A program made the translations under genes and the position numbers. A stretch of DNA of 64,000 nucleotides from Rhyacichthys aspro (Eukaryota; Chordata; Actinopteri; Gobiiformes; Rhyacichthyidae): contig CM072154.1 in NCBI GenBank assembly GCA_036850595.1, forward strand, positions 5,073,010 through 5,137,009, given 5' to 3'. Below are positions 32,036 through 44,850 of the stretch, piece by piece (within the stretch, counting starts at the first letter, position 1; each line of letters starts with the position of its first letter). The notes beneath the pieces were generated by a model. The model saw nothing but the letters and a program-made list of their open reading frames with translations, ran no database searches and was not told the DNA's origin.

Positions 32036-34295
32036 TAAGAAATGTTTTTCTCCTACAATAAACTAGTAATTTCTCTTTAAGGGGGCCTTACTCCAGATAT
32101 TAGGTGGGTGCAACTTTTAGATCCCAGCAGTGTACACACAGAGCAGATTCACACGGCACTCGGCGGCTCTTTCTTCAACATGTAGGATTAGAGTGATTTG
32201 CTGCGATTAAGCCGCTGCCGGTTCAAGTTCAAGCAGGTTCTGTAATAGTTTAATTCATGAGCAAAGAGACGGCTTAAATGAGATTGTGGAGTGCGGTCGA
32301 TTAAGCTCATTAGGCATTTACAAGAGGGCATCCCTCTTTTCCTGCAATCAGATCCGGGATAAAAATGGGAATTAATTAAAGAAGCGAGACTCCGGCTGTC
32401 CGATCCCTGACGTGGTGCGCCATTTGTGTGTGGGCCTGGGGCTTAGTAAGTGTCATTATGTGTGTGGTCACCAGTCTGAGAGGATTCAGACCCATTTAAA
32501 ACCAGTTAAAGAGAGAGGTGTTAATACTGTTCGTTCCATTCTCAATATAGAGCCATTATTCCAATCGTTTCCATCATGTTTAATGTCGTCGTGAAGCAAA
32601 TAGTCACCTTTGAAAGAAAAAAACCTATACTTTATTCTGCCCTCCTTTAACATCCATGTATAGACAGGCAGATAGCTAGCTTCAGGCTTTCTTTATTGTA
32701 ACCATTGGCATTATAAACAATAAACAAAAAATATGAAGTAAAAATAACAAAAACAGAAAAAAAGTATCATAAGATATTATAATAACACATTTAGTCATGT
32801 ATAAATATGACTATTAGATCTAAATCATGTTAACCAATATGTGTTTTCATCTCAATTCTCAATTATTAACAATAATAGCTCAGTGCTAATTTAAGGGAAT
32901 TTTCTGGCATAACAAAACTGTCAAAGATATTTTAATGCTGTCTCAATTCTAGACACAAAATAACATAATCACAATCAACTTACTAACACTATGGAATCAA
33001 ATAACATTTTATAAATGGCAACTTCTGCTTAACCCAAACATAAAGCAGTTTTTGGTCTGAAAAGCTGGGGTGCCAGCCGAACCAACTGTTAGAAAAAGAA
33101 AAGAAAATACACAAACTTCTTTTCTCACACTTATGTTTGGCTTATTTATCACACACTCTTTAATTTTAGAGTAAGTAATCTTTAGTTTGGAATACATGAA
33201 TCTATTCTCCATGAGTTGATTTCTTTGTATTTGAAATCAGTTTCCACCTTTTAGGATTTATCTAAATGTATGAAAACGATGTTGATGCCGCAAAGTGGGA
33301 TGCATTTAAAAGTCTGCATTTCTGATCTAAACAAAACTCAGACCCAATCAGCAGTGCACATGCTGACAGGACATCATTTAGATCGAAAGCAACTGTGGCT
33401 CAAAAAACAGCATCAGTAATGAGATTCATGTTACAGGCACATAGATGCATGCACTTCACACACTTCAAATCAGTGCAGGCATGGCTCATCTTGACTGCAC
33501 CTTCATACGGCCTTTATTACTTACCGACATCATGTGGATGTGACTGTATCTAAAAAACTGCTTCTACTTCCTCCTTTGTTTACATGAGAGAGACAGTTTT
33601 GAGTGGCTAGCTCTCAGCCAATCACAGCTCACCAAAGACATACAAATATTTATACTATAACACAAGTGTATGAAAAGCAGATTAAACCTAGATTTCAAAA
33701 AAAAAAAAAGAGAGAGACATCAAGACATGGGGCATGATGTTTACTCTTTTGGGGTATTTCTTTTACCAAAAGGGGTAGTTACAAGCACTGCTATTTTAAA
33801 CCCCTTTACATCAAAGAACAGTGGTTCCTAAACTGAGAGGCACACCACAGAGTAACAACATTAAATGATAACAAATAAAGGTGCAAACACTTTGTGATCA
33901 TATTGTTGCACCTAGAGAAAAAATAAAATTAAAAAAATGAAGCGGAACTGACTGAAAACTGGCTAAAACCAAAGCTCGTATATAGTGCTGCACACGCCTG
34001 TTTCCTGTTGCAGATAGTCATGTGACTCTGTAAAAATGTGCTTTTTTGATAATGGACCTTTGTAATAAACTCTGGCAAGACTTTAGTGATGTAAGTCTTA
34101 ATAATAAAGTTCCTACATGTTTTATTCAATGAGCCTTGTCCTATTAATGACCAAAACGGACTGGATCATTGCAACTATTATATGTATACTATCATGCCTC
34201 AAGAGATAGGCTGTCATATCTGCATCTGTATGAGCTCAGGTAAACTAACATTAGAGATTTTACATCCTAACGACAATTTATATCTAAACACAATG
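32036..34295. other. No gene recognised; candidate conserved block at about 32150-32420
   Basis: 32150-32420 is repeat-free and CpG-containing and includes homeodomain-type cores (GGAATTAATTAAAG near 32369). The remainder is A/T-rich and without recognisable features. Confidence 0.35.
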
Positions 34296-34303
34296 CCGTA
34301 AAG

Positions 34304-34776
34304 CAGTGGTGTCGAACTCAAAGTAGTGAGGGGCCACGATAGTGAATAAGAATCTTTTCAGGGGCCGAAGATGGAGACATTTGGATACTTTTATTACAGT
34401 TTTATTTTTTTAATTTCTGTTCGAGTCTTACCAAAGTTGTCTTTAATATTTATTTCCTCCTTTTAAACAGATTTGAAAAGGTTTTAATTGGATTTGAACA
34501 AGTTTCTGTTGGATATGAACAGGTCTTAGATGGGTTTGAACAGGTTTTAGATGGATTTGAACAGGTTTTAGCCATATTTGAACAGGTTTTAGTTGGGTTT
34601 GAACAGGTTTTAGTCATATTTTTTTTTATTTAGATTTGTTCAAATGCATTTAAAAGCTGTTCTAATCCACTTAAAACCTAGTGCCAAAAATATCATCTTC
34701 TAAATTTGTTGGAGGGCCACATACAATATTGCAAAGGGCCGCATTTGGCCCCCGGGCCTTGAGTTTGACACGTGTG
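34304..34776 (+). mobile_element. Minisatellite-bearing hAT-like element, copy A
   Basis: It starts CAGTGGTGTCGAACTC and ends GAGTTTGACACGTGTG. The flanks CCGTAAAG (34296-34303) and CCATAAAG (34777-34784) match at 7 of 8 positions. The main arm (about 34464-34614) holds about seven 21-bp units of the GGATTTGAACAGGTTTTAG type. After a T-rich hinge, one or two units run in the opposite direction. No coding capacity. Confidence 0.9.
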
Positions 34777-34784
34777 CCATAAAG

Positions 34785-37700
34785 GGTCAAACTTGTACCT
34801 CTAACTCGTTTTATTCACGCAAAGTACACAAAGACATGTCACAAGACTCTCCTCTGACAGCAAAGCATTATGGTCTATTTTGACTGTCCAGTGACCATCG
34901 CTGCTCACTCATTTTGTGTGAAACATTAAAATGTTCCCTATATCATCAAAGGAAGGCTTGACAGAAAAAGTTTGGTTGTGTACAGAGATTCTAAAGTCGG
35001 TCTTAAAACACAGAGTAATATAATGTGTGACTCATGAATGTCAGCCTCTTGTCTTGGCTGTGTTTGACATCAGCGCAGATCTAATATGGAAAGCCTGGCT
35101 TGTCTGGTTCAGAGGTGAAGGCCTGGGCTGAATCCGGATGAGATCTCGCTTCAGACAGTTGCCCTCCAGCTACTTCTGTCAAGACTCGCCCTGAGCCAAG
35201 CACTCGGACCTTTAGAAGTCCATCAATCATCGTGTCACGCTACGAGGCTGCTAACTAGTGCTGCCAGATGAAGCCTGCCATGTATGACTTACCTGGGAAC
35301 GCCCGATAATGTGCACCCGAGGAGCCGACGTGATGAACTTAAACGATGAAGTTAACAGATCTAAAGTGGGTCAGGAAAAGTGCGACGACTCTAAGCAACT
35401 GGGGCTAAGCTGACACTGTGAGGGAGCTGGTGGTCTCACGGGTCGTGTTTGGGGAAGCCAGCACTTAGGCCGATAGTAACTCTGTTCATTGACCAGAGAG
35501 TAGTAGAAAAGAACATAAATGTTAACAGATTTTTGACCAGGGCATTTTTCACAAAGGGCCCTGATTTATGGTGATCTCCAGTAGTGGGTGATAAATTGTG
35601 TATGCAGTTTTAAAAATAGAGTGCCTTGCGTGCAGTTTGTGAGAAATTGCAGGTGCAAATGTGGGACAAGCAGCTGTATGCAAAGCAATGTTTGACAGTT
35701 GATACTTCAAGAATTATAGGACATGGGGCAGACATGTGCAGCCCCACTTTGAGAGACACCCGGAGCAAAACAATATACTCACTGAAATACGATGATCTGA
35801 TGAACTTCGGGTGACCATATGTCCCAATTTTACTGGGATAGTCCCAATTTTAAGCCCCATGTCCCAGTGGATGTCTACAAAAACATCAAAATGTCCAGAT
35901 TCTGGCCTCTTCTTGTCCCAAATGTCCAGATTTTTACCCAGTCATAAAGCTAAAGCAGCGCATCCAATTGAAAAAGATCAACAGTGTTCCTCAGGTCTGT
36001 AGCTCAATAATGATTTGTTCTTAAGCTCGATGCTATTGCTAAGCATTTCTAGCGTTCACAGTTTGACCTGTCATGAGGCAAAAAGAAAGTCGTGATTTAC
36101 AAACGAGCTCCAGGAACAACACAACTGTATAAGAAGAGTACTGGGTAATTAATATGCTTTCAAACACAGTAGAGTTAGGGTTAAAGTTGTATTTATTTAA
36201 AGTAAAATTATTTAAAAAAAAATGTTAATACCATACAACGCAATCAGTTCATGTTTTTTTTTTTTTTTTAATTATTTACTGGTGTTTCATTGATTGTTTC
36301 ATTGACATTTTTTTATTTGTACTGTACCAAATTTTTGTGGTCACCGTAGGCAAAAGAGACCCTTTACTGAGGAGGAAATGACAAATAAAAGTTCCACGAA
36401 CATCTTTGCACATGCAAAGCTTTAGTAAATTAGGCCCATAGTGGTACTTAAGCAGTGTCTTGGTCATGAGTCTTGTGAGTTCAATGTAAGGCTAGTGTCT
36501 GCAAACAGGTTTCCAGCCTTAGCCCAGCAATTTTATTTTATTTTTTTCCCCAGCACAGAGGCGTTCTGTCACTAAATCTGAGACTCCCATATTTCTCCAG
36601 AACAGTTTTCAAGTTAAATCCACCAGTGCCACATTTATCTTGATAAGAAAATAAATTGTCACTTCATGTCCTTTCATTAATGCAGTATTTGCAGAACTAT
36701 GTACCACCATCCTCCAGTTTTAGGTTTTCCAGAGAAGCCTTGCCCTAGAAGTGTAAACACAACCCGTTTAAAAATTGGGTTTTCTCTTTGGCTTTGACGA
36801 TCCAAGCATTTTAAAGTGGAATAATGTTTACATTCAAAACCCCACTGCGACTTCCTCAGACGAGCACACACTGTATTCACTGGTGTTAATTATTCAGCAG
36901 GCATGTATAACAGAGAGTTTAGGGTTATAAATAAATAAGCTGAGGACCGACAGTTGCTTTGAGGAGAGCGCTGATACAAAGGCATTTCTACAGCAGCAGT
37001 GGTCACTGAGAGCTTCACAGGAACCACCAGGACCACTGTGTGAAAATACTTCAGGGGACACTTTGAAATTTAGTTTCAGCTTCTTCTGGATTTTGACCAC
37101 ATTCAAACGTGTGCCCTACTTTTGCAATGGTTTTAAGGTTTTCAACGATTAGGTGCAAATAAGTAGAGTATTTAGTGACCTCTTGTGATAAGAATGCAGA
37201 CTGCAGCCAAACTTCATTGACCAGGAATTACATTACAAACAGTGATGCAGTCAAGACAACACAAACAGAGACTGTGTTATAACAGATAAAAGACAAGAAG
37301 AAGGCCAGTGTATGATACATTGAAGGAGATCATTGGGAACAGATCTAAAATACAAACGCAACAAGTCCAGTGTTAGACCAAGAAAACACAGGTCCTCTAC
37401 TCTTCTCTAAATAGATTATATAGGTAATAGGTAAATAGGTAAACTGTAAGGTCACATTTTTTCACAGAACATTCCTATGACATTATGCCATTAGGTGATT
37501 TTCCTTAAATGCAAGAGAAAACAATCAGGTAATACCCATTTTAGACCAACCAAGACAAGACACACAATGAAGGAGATACCTGGGAACACAATAGTCCAAC
37601 ATCATGAAGGGGATGGCAAAAATGAAAAACTTAAAAACCAGTTGTGGTCTTGGCTGGTCTTGATTTTACATCTTTAAACATATCTGTGTCTATGTCTGAG

Positions 37701-39329
37701 ACCAAGTACTACTAAAAGTACTTCTGATAAATATGGCCACTATTTCTTATTCCCCAGCAAGGCAGACCTAAATGCACCACTACTTAACAGACTAGAGTAA
37801 GAATGCACCTGCAGGGTCAAAGATCAGATCAAATGCCACATCACAAGTTTCTATCTCTTCATCTAATACCTTTTAAGGCAGTTTCTATTGGTTTCCATAG
37901 AAAGCCTTTGCAAAGGTCAGGTACTTTCACATGAATACTGGTTTATGAACCCTCTTTTATCCAATCAGAGCGACCTCATGAAACAAAAACAGACGCTTTT
38001 CTTTAACTTTAAGAATTGGTTGATAAAACTATATAAGACATAAACAGACGGCTAAAGAAGCATTCTCCACCAAAAAATCAAGTAGGCCATTTATCACACC
38101 CCACAAATGTTTTTCAGCTTCACTGCTTCTGTATTGATTATTTAGACCAAAGTCCAAAATCAATAAGTTGTTTTACTAGCTCTTTATTGTTTTATCTTTT
38201 TAGGACTTGCTCTTGGGACAGCATCCAATTTAATTTACTCTGCGACGATAACACAAGTCCTGTGTGCTGGGCCTTATCCGCTCCAGCAGCAGCCATGAAA
38301 ACATAAAAAAAAAAAAAAAAAGCAGGAATCCCTTATTTTAACATTTGAAGGAGAAATAAAACGGCAGCCCTTCAAAAGATTTGTTCGAAAACTCCAGCGC
38401 TACATTACTTATGAACGCTGATGTTTGTAATGTATTATTTATTCAGCCAAGCCGTTTCAAGCAGGCTCTGTTTACTGTATGTCTTTGCAAGTTGTTCAGA
38501 AGTGGAGAGACATGCTGCAGGCGATGGAAAACATTTCATCATGGCATGCAAGTTTCTCTGCTACAATACAGCGTTTCATATGTAGAGTGACTGCGAGCTG
38601 TTGCTTGAGGTACCTGCCCATTTGCATTACAGTGGGTATGCCAAAATGCTCTTTAAAGATGGTTCTAAACAACTTGAGAACTTCTGAAAACGGCATGTGT
38701 TGGTTTATTCTATTATGTTGCCTTTTTTTTAGTTTTTGGCTGCTGTAAAAATACTCCATTCATGTGGTCCTTGAAGTGTTTTTCTCAGATTGAAATGTAG
38801 ATGAACACCTGCTCACGTCGGAAAAAGGACTCGAAAAATGGTGTTTGTTTTTTTTTTTTGCTTCTAACTTTCCAATGTTACATCATGTGTTAAGTATGTA
38901 TTCGTCTGCATTCAGCTTTCAATTTGATTGTTGGTAAATATTAAAACTGGATTGTAAGCAAACAGTGATAAATCATTTTAGAAACTTATAATTTACTCAG
39001 TTTGTGAGTCTAAACATTATAATATTCAGACTTTATATGTTAAAATCAACTAAGTTAGAAAAATGGGTAACTTGGAAACTCGAGTTCAGTTTATTTTATA
39101 TCACTGTTTTATGAATAAGTTACTTCAACTTCAGAAAGTATGCAATGTTTTTCCGGAATTTTCCAGAAAATTTTTCAATAACCTTGTTATCTAGGCTTTT
39201 ATTATCAAGGAAAATTTTAATAAAGCAGTCACATTGCTCACATGTTTGATTTGGATGATCTGATTGGTCCTGGTCGCTTGTCAACAAGGAAGTAACGGCT
39301 ACTGAAAAAACAGAGAAATCAGTCATAAA
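34785..39329. other. No gene recognised; two candidate conserved blocks
   Basis: About 35040-35350 and 38180-38640 are repeat-free and CpG-containing compared with their surroundings. 35811-35930 repeats GTCCCAATTTTA-type motifs and may be a decayed MITE (starts GGTGACCATATGTCCC). The open frames at 38381-38748 on both strands are unsupported by splice sites or domains. Confidence 0.35.
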
Positions 39330-39690
39330 GTACTGGATACGTCTTTTTAGAGCGCGAAAAAGAAAGAAATAGAATCAAGCAAATAGACAGAGCAAAGTTA
39401 AACTTGGATAAATATTGCCAAAGCATTTGCACAATGTTTTATGAGGCAGAGATAATTACTGGATTGCATCAGTTGTGGCTGAACTCAGAGTGATAAGTTT
39501 AAGCTCTAAACTTTGTTTGCTGTAATGTAGTAGTGTTTTGTGGTTGACCATATGTCTAGTTTTCCTTTTTTCAATAAAGACAAGCAGAAAAGGTCCGTAG
39601 GCCACTGTTGGGTGTGGGGGGTTGAGGCCGGAACAGAAAAAATAAAACTAGGTACTGGCGCTTTAAGTCATGCACCAGGTTGCATATAGC
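39330..39690 (+). repeat. Dispersed repeat family R1, copy 4
   Basis: It shares TTGGATAAATATTGCC, GAGGCAGAGATAATTA, TTAAGCTCTAAACTTTG and TTTCAATAAAGACAAGCAG modules with copies 2 and 5. It ends with the GGTACTGGCGCTTTAAG module that also ends copy 5 (there GGTACTGGACCCTTAAG). Confidence 0.65.
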
Positions 39691-41456
39691 ACTTTCATAA
39701 TAAAGTGCATTATTTATCTTTTCTACAGAATAAGAAAAAAAAAGACTTAATCTGAATATTAGAAATGAATGTAATGAAAATGTTTATTTAAAATAATGAT
39801 TTTACTTGACATGATTATATGTCAACTATGTTTTCTAAAGCAGCCGAGCCACATCAGCAGCCACTAGTGCTAACTTAACAAAGGAAAAGATGTCAATCCA
39901 CAGTAAACAGACTGAAATGACTGTGTTTGGGATATCCATGCATTGCCTTTTGTTGCACATTTCGGTTTTAAAGCCACATTTTAATTTTTAGCCAACAGGG
40001 GGTGCAGTTCCCTCTCTGCACAACCAGAAGTGGCCTTTTTTTGTTTACCAGTAGAGACGTTTAAGATGGTAAGTTTGGAATAAAGCATGTCTTCTAAAAC
40101 GTTGGGGTCATTTTAGAGTGTAGAGTACTGTTTTCTTTAATATATGTGTCATGTGGTCCCCGTCAGCAGAAAAGTTACATTGGAGGTTTCTGTCCATGAT
40201 GTTGTAAATATATATTTTGGGGCTAAAAGTTACATGGTGCTACTTTACATTGACTTATTAATACATCATTTAGGTTCAACTACAACTTCACAGTTAATGT
40301 TGACTTGAAACACCAGTAGAAATGAAACAACATACCCTTTTTGCTCAACCACTTCCTGCTTCAATGGAAATGTAAAGCCAACGTGTAGGATGTTGGCTTA
40401 TAGCTTCCAAGCTTATATAGTCAATCCAGTCTAATTACGCTTTATGAAAGGTCATTACAGCAGCCAACCTACTGTGAACAAGAAAACAAGGGTTGTTCTG
40501 ACACAAGATCCTCCTGTGAGCTTTTATCACGGTTCAATGCTCCTCTGAAGCTGTTGACTGTACTCCCCCTGAACAGGAATACGCAGGGTCTGAGACAATC
40601 ATACAACATTGTACCGGATTCAATATGAAATCACACCATTCGAAACAAGTGCACGTTTCATACAATAGGCTTCAGTTGAGAGGAGGGGGCTTCCTGAGAA
40701 GACACAGGAGGGAAACTTGGAAATCCGGTGTTGTTTCATTATGATGTTTGCAGAGTGATTGCACGCTGCTACAGGGAAATACTGCTGCTGAGTTTGGCAG
40801 TGGTCGTGGCCGTTTTTAAGTCAACCGTGAGAATTTTCATGACTATTTTATATCTGCAGTACTCTCCATGACTGATCCTTTTGTAAAGACTTAAGAAACC
40901 ACATTGTTCTTGGATTAGTCAGTAGTTCAGTGAGTTGGGTCTTACCGTTTTCATTTGATTTGGCGTTATTGCACAGATTCTTCCATCATTCTCTAACCTT
41001 AATTGGGTGTTTGGGTTTTTTTTCTGGCCGTAGTCAGAAGAGGACAGAGATTTAGAAAAAAAGGTAATACGTTCTACTTTGTAACAGTCGTAAAAACCGA
41101 ATTTGTGCACCGTACTTGAAATAGCTTCTTTGCAGTGACGTGATTCTGATGACACAAGATATCAGAACAGACAAAAGCCCATATTGAGGTCGTTTGGATG
41201 TTGGACACAATCGTTAATTACTGAAAAGCTGAAGGATTAACCTGCTGTTGAGCCAATAGATGAACACCTAATTAAAGCCAACTAAAGAATGGAGGCACAC
41301 AACTTTCTGAACCTTGCTTCCAGGAGCTGAAGATCAACCTGTTGATTAGTTTTTGTTAAGGTGAGTGGTTTTCTGGTGCTTTGGTAATCCTCTTACATTT
41401 TTCACCATTATAAAGGCAATTCAGTTACAACTCATGTTTCTTTTCTTGGGTGGATC
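39691..41456. other. No gene recognised
   Basis: A GGGGGTGCAGTTCCCTCTC module near 39998-40016 and GTTACATGGTGCTACTTTAC near 40229 suggest another decayed dispersed repeat. No exon found. Confidence 0.4.
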
Positions 41457-41464
41457 AGTTAGAT

Positions 41465-41985
41465 CAGAGGTGTCAAACTCAAAGTGGTGAGGGGCCGCAA
41501 TAGTCAATAATAATCCTTTCAGGCAAGATGGAGATTACATTTGAGAAATTGATGGGAGATTTGAACAGATTTGAATTGGATTCAAACAAGTTTTAGTTGG
41601 ATTACAACAGGTTTTAGTCAGATTTGGACAGATTTTAATTGGATTCAAACAAGTTTTAGTTGGATTTGAACAAGTTTTAGTCAGATTTGGACAGTATTTG
41701 TTGGATTTTAACTGATTTTAGTTGGATTTGAACAGGATTTAGGTGGATTTGAACAGGATTTAGATACATTTGAACAGGTTTTAGTCCAATTTTATCAGGT
41801 TTAGGTGGATTTAAACAGGTTGTAATAGGAAGTGGTAGGTTAATCTAGCAAAAATCAAAACCATCTAAAACCTGTTTGAATTTAACCTAGTGCCAAAAAT
41901 ATAAACTACTAAATGAATTGAAGGGCCACATAAAACAGTGCAAAGGGCCGCATTTGGCCCCCGGGCCTTGAGTTTGACATGTGTG
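41465..41985 (+). mobile_element. Minisatellite-bearing hAT-like element, copy B
   Basis: It starts CAGAGGTGTCAAACTC and ends GAGTTTGACATGTGTG. The flanks AGTTAGAT (41457-41464) and AGTTAGAG (41986-41993) match at 7 of 8. The main arm at about 41560-41830 has roughly a dozen units of GGATTTGAACAGGTTTTAG type. The short arm after the hinge carries the reverse orientation (CATCTAAAACCTGTTTGAAT). No coding capacity. Confidence 0.92.
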
Positions 41986-41993
41986 AGTTAGAG

Positions 41994-43699
41994 CGACCGT
42001 AAACCACACAAAACAATGGCAAAAACATACCTTACCAGCAAAAAAAAAAAAAAAAAAAAAACATTACCATAGTACAATTCACATTCTACTCTGTTATGAC
42101 CAGTGGCTTTTAAGGAACAGAGCATGAGAAAGATGTAAGAAATAAATGTCTCTGAAATCAAAATAGACAACAAACAGTATAATATCTCTATCAATCATAC
42201 ACCAGCAATCTTTTTTCACAAAGTGGGATCATTTCTGGGCCATGTGAGATTTTGTCACTGCAACTCCTGTGCTGTACTGTGTCATATACACGTCTTATTA
42301 AACATCCATGGATTATTAATTAGTTTTAAATGTATTATCTTAGTCAGACAGTTTGATTTTCCATGACTGCCTTGTACTAATGCTCACACTGGAGTGCAAG
42401 TAAAATCCAGTCATTGTATCCTGAGGGTGGTTGCCTTGGCAACATTGCCTTTGAGGACTAAAATTCCTGCTATGAATCCAAAAAACTGGCTGTAAAATCA
42501 CACAAAGATAAATCAATGGAATGTCTGGGATGCCGCCTCAAAAGAGAACATTTCAGGGATCAGTGTGAATCAGTGCTGTTATATATAATACAGTCAGGTG
42601 AAATAGTTCTCTCTTTGAATTTAATAAGATAAAAAAAAGAAAAGAAACTCTAAGATCTAAGCTCTAGACCGGTTCACACTAAAGCACTCACCCAGGCATG
42701 TTTATTCAGACAATGAAATTAAATGTGTTTTGAAATGTAGCCAAAAAAAAAGTACTTTCTTTTGGGTTATGCCTTATCTTTTTTATGCAATGACAACATA
42801 AGCAGCAAATTAGGCAGTAAGGGTCATAGTAACATATTGGTAGGACTCCTCTCGTTCCATCAAATATTGTAATTTCTAAATATGTCTGATATCTAACAGA
42901 GGAATAGTTTTACATTATTATAAATATCCATCTCTTACACCAAGCATAGTCACAGCATAATTTTGACAAGTTTATTTGAAAGTGAGTGAGAATTTGATTG
43001 ATTTCATGAGTAATAAGTGCAACATTAAATGCTTATGAAAACTGAACTATTCACAGCATCAGTGAGCATCTACCTGAGAATATGGCGTGGAAGGACATCC
43101 ATATGCACTTCATCTGCTGATAAAACTAAAGACACCGTGGCCCCTTTGAACGACGCATGCTGTTAAAATACTTTACCAGTGAATTTCCCTTCACTTGACC
43201 TGGAACGGTGCCAGACTTCCATGGTGCACCCCGGCCTAACGTGGCAACTATTATGTTCTCTCCGCACGTGTGAACAGGCACTTGTGTTGTGCTGTTTAAT
43301 TGGATACGTGGAAGACACAAAGACTATGGGGAGTAATTTACAGTGTAGCTTCAAATTCAAAGGGACTGTCACCTCGGGGCAATAAAATGAAACAGCTTCG
43401 CAGAGATATAAACCTTAATTAACTGTGTTTTGTTAAGAAAATGAATATATTGTTTCACATGAGTGCTGAGGTCACAGGCCCAGCAAAAGAAAGTACACAA
43501 AAGAGTATTTCAACTGAGAGTTCATGCAATAACTAATTACGCAATAACTAATCCATCAAACTCAAAAAGTACGTTCTAGTATTTTACAGCTACTTCCATT
43601 AATAAGACAAAGTGATTTTTTTTTTCCACACACTATATGTTCTTGTATGTCTTGACAGCTGCTGCAATGTCTTTTCAATTGTATTTATACAAAGACTAA
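41994..43699. other. No gene recognised; candidate conserved block at about 43090-43430
   Basis: A 22-base poly-A tract lies near 42040-42061. 43090-43430 is repeat-free, CpG-containing and open on both strands in short frames (43126-43385), but carries no recognisable domain. I consider it non-coding. Confidence 0.35.
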
Positions 43700-44843
43700 T
43701 ACTAAGGATTTTAAAAGATTTTTGTTGCATTTGAACAAGTTTTAGATAGATTTGAGCAGGCTTTATTTATCTTTGTAGCAAAAACTGGATTCACCTAAAA
43801 GATTTAATGAACACATACAATAAATCTGATTCAAATCCACCTAAAACATGTTCAAATGCAACTAAAACTTGTTCAAATGTATCTAAAACCTGTTCAAATC
43901 CATCTGAAACCTATTCAAATCCATCTAAGACCTGTTTAAATCCAACTAACACCTGTTCACGTCCAGCTAAAACTTGTTCAAGTCCAACTAAAACCTATTC
44001 AAATCCATCTAAGACCTGTTTAAATCCAACAGGCTGTTCACGTCCAGCTAAAACTTGTTCAAGTCCAACTAAAACCTATTCAAATCCATCTAAAACCTGA
44101 TCAAATCCAACTAAAACCTGTTGAAATCTATCTAAAACTTGTTAAAATCCATCTAAAACCTGTTTAAATCCAACTAAAACCTGTTCACATCCATCTAAAA
44201 CTTGTTCAAGTCCAACTAAAACCTGTTCAAATCCTTCTAAAACTTGTTCAAGTCCAACTAAAACCTGTTCAAATCCATCTAAAACCTGTTCAAATCCTTC
44301 TAAAACCTGTTCAAATCCAATCAAAACATTGTCAAGCCTGGCTCATATACGGCCTGACAAACAAAACACAAACAGGAGGGATGCCAATTAAAGTATAATT
44401 TATTAAAGAAAGGTGATCAAATTATATTAAACAAGGTTAACGTGTGACCTATATGGATAATCTGTAGCATCAGTAGTGTGTGTAAGTGTTGTATGTGAAA
44501 ACTAACGTGAACCAAACTAAATGGGTGCACAAACAAAGGAAAAGGTGGCTGCAGGTGAGCAGGCTTGCGCGAGCAGAGGGGCACGCGGGCGCTGAAGGCC
44601 TGGTTTTTAAACCGGTTGGCCACGCCCCCGCCAGGTAGCATGACCAATCAGGAACAGCTCCCAAGCCACCAGAGAAGAGGAGAGGCAGAGAGAGGAGGCA
44701 GAGCAGGTGACAGAGCTAGGGGGCAAAAGTTAAGGCAGACAAAATTCAGCCTGCTCTGGGGTTGTCACAACATAGAACCAAAAATATAATCTACTAAATT
44801 AATTGACGGGCCACATAAAACTGGGCCTTGAGTTAGACATGTG
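43700..44843 (+). mobile_element. Minisatellite-bearing hAT-like element, copy C, broken
   Basis: The right end (GGGCCTTGAGTTAGACATGTGTG, 44821-44843) is present. The left CAGTGGTG end is missing. The hinge (TTTATTTATCTTTGTAGCAAAAA, 43763-43785) is intact. Left of it only two units remain. Right of it lies a large array of the reverse-oriented unit (TTCAAATCCAACTAAAACCTG), about 25 copies to 44325. In the other copies that arm holds only one or two units. A solo LTR at 44330-44769 separates the array from the right end. The open frames at 43807-44100 and 44142-44324 are artefacts of the 21-bp period. Confidence 0.85.
44330..44769 (-). mobile_element. Solo LTR, 440 bp, nested in copy C
   Basis: On the minus strand it starts TGTGACAACCCC and ends GGCTTGACA, so it has TG...CA ends. 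It is flanked by ACAT on both sides (44326-44329 and 44770-44773). It carries a TATA-like TTTAAAA (about 44605-44611) followed, in minus-strand order, by AATAAA (44404-44399), as expected of a promoter and poly(A) signal in one LTR. No internal retroelement sequence is present, so it arose by recombination between two LTRs. The 4-bp duplication fits a Gypsy-type element. Confidence 0.82.
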
Positions 44844-44850
44844 TGATTTA

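Noticed and set aside
31876..32061. 61-codon open frame on plus
   Set aside because: It lies within the dispersed repeat at 31690-32035.
38381..38759. Overlapping 69-89 codon open frames on both strands
   Set aside because: There is no domain, signal peptide or splice logic. Overlap on both strands is more in line with low stop density in non-coding DNA.
43807..44324. Repetitive open frames (SNPSKTC-like on plus, GFEQVLE-like on minus)
   Set aside because: They are the same 21-bp unit inside copy C of the hAT-like element.
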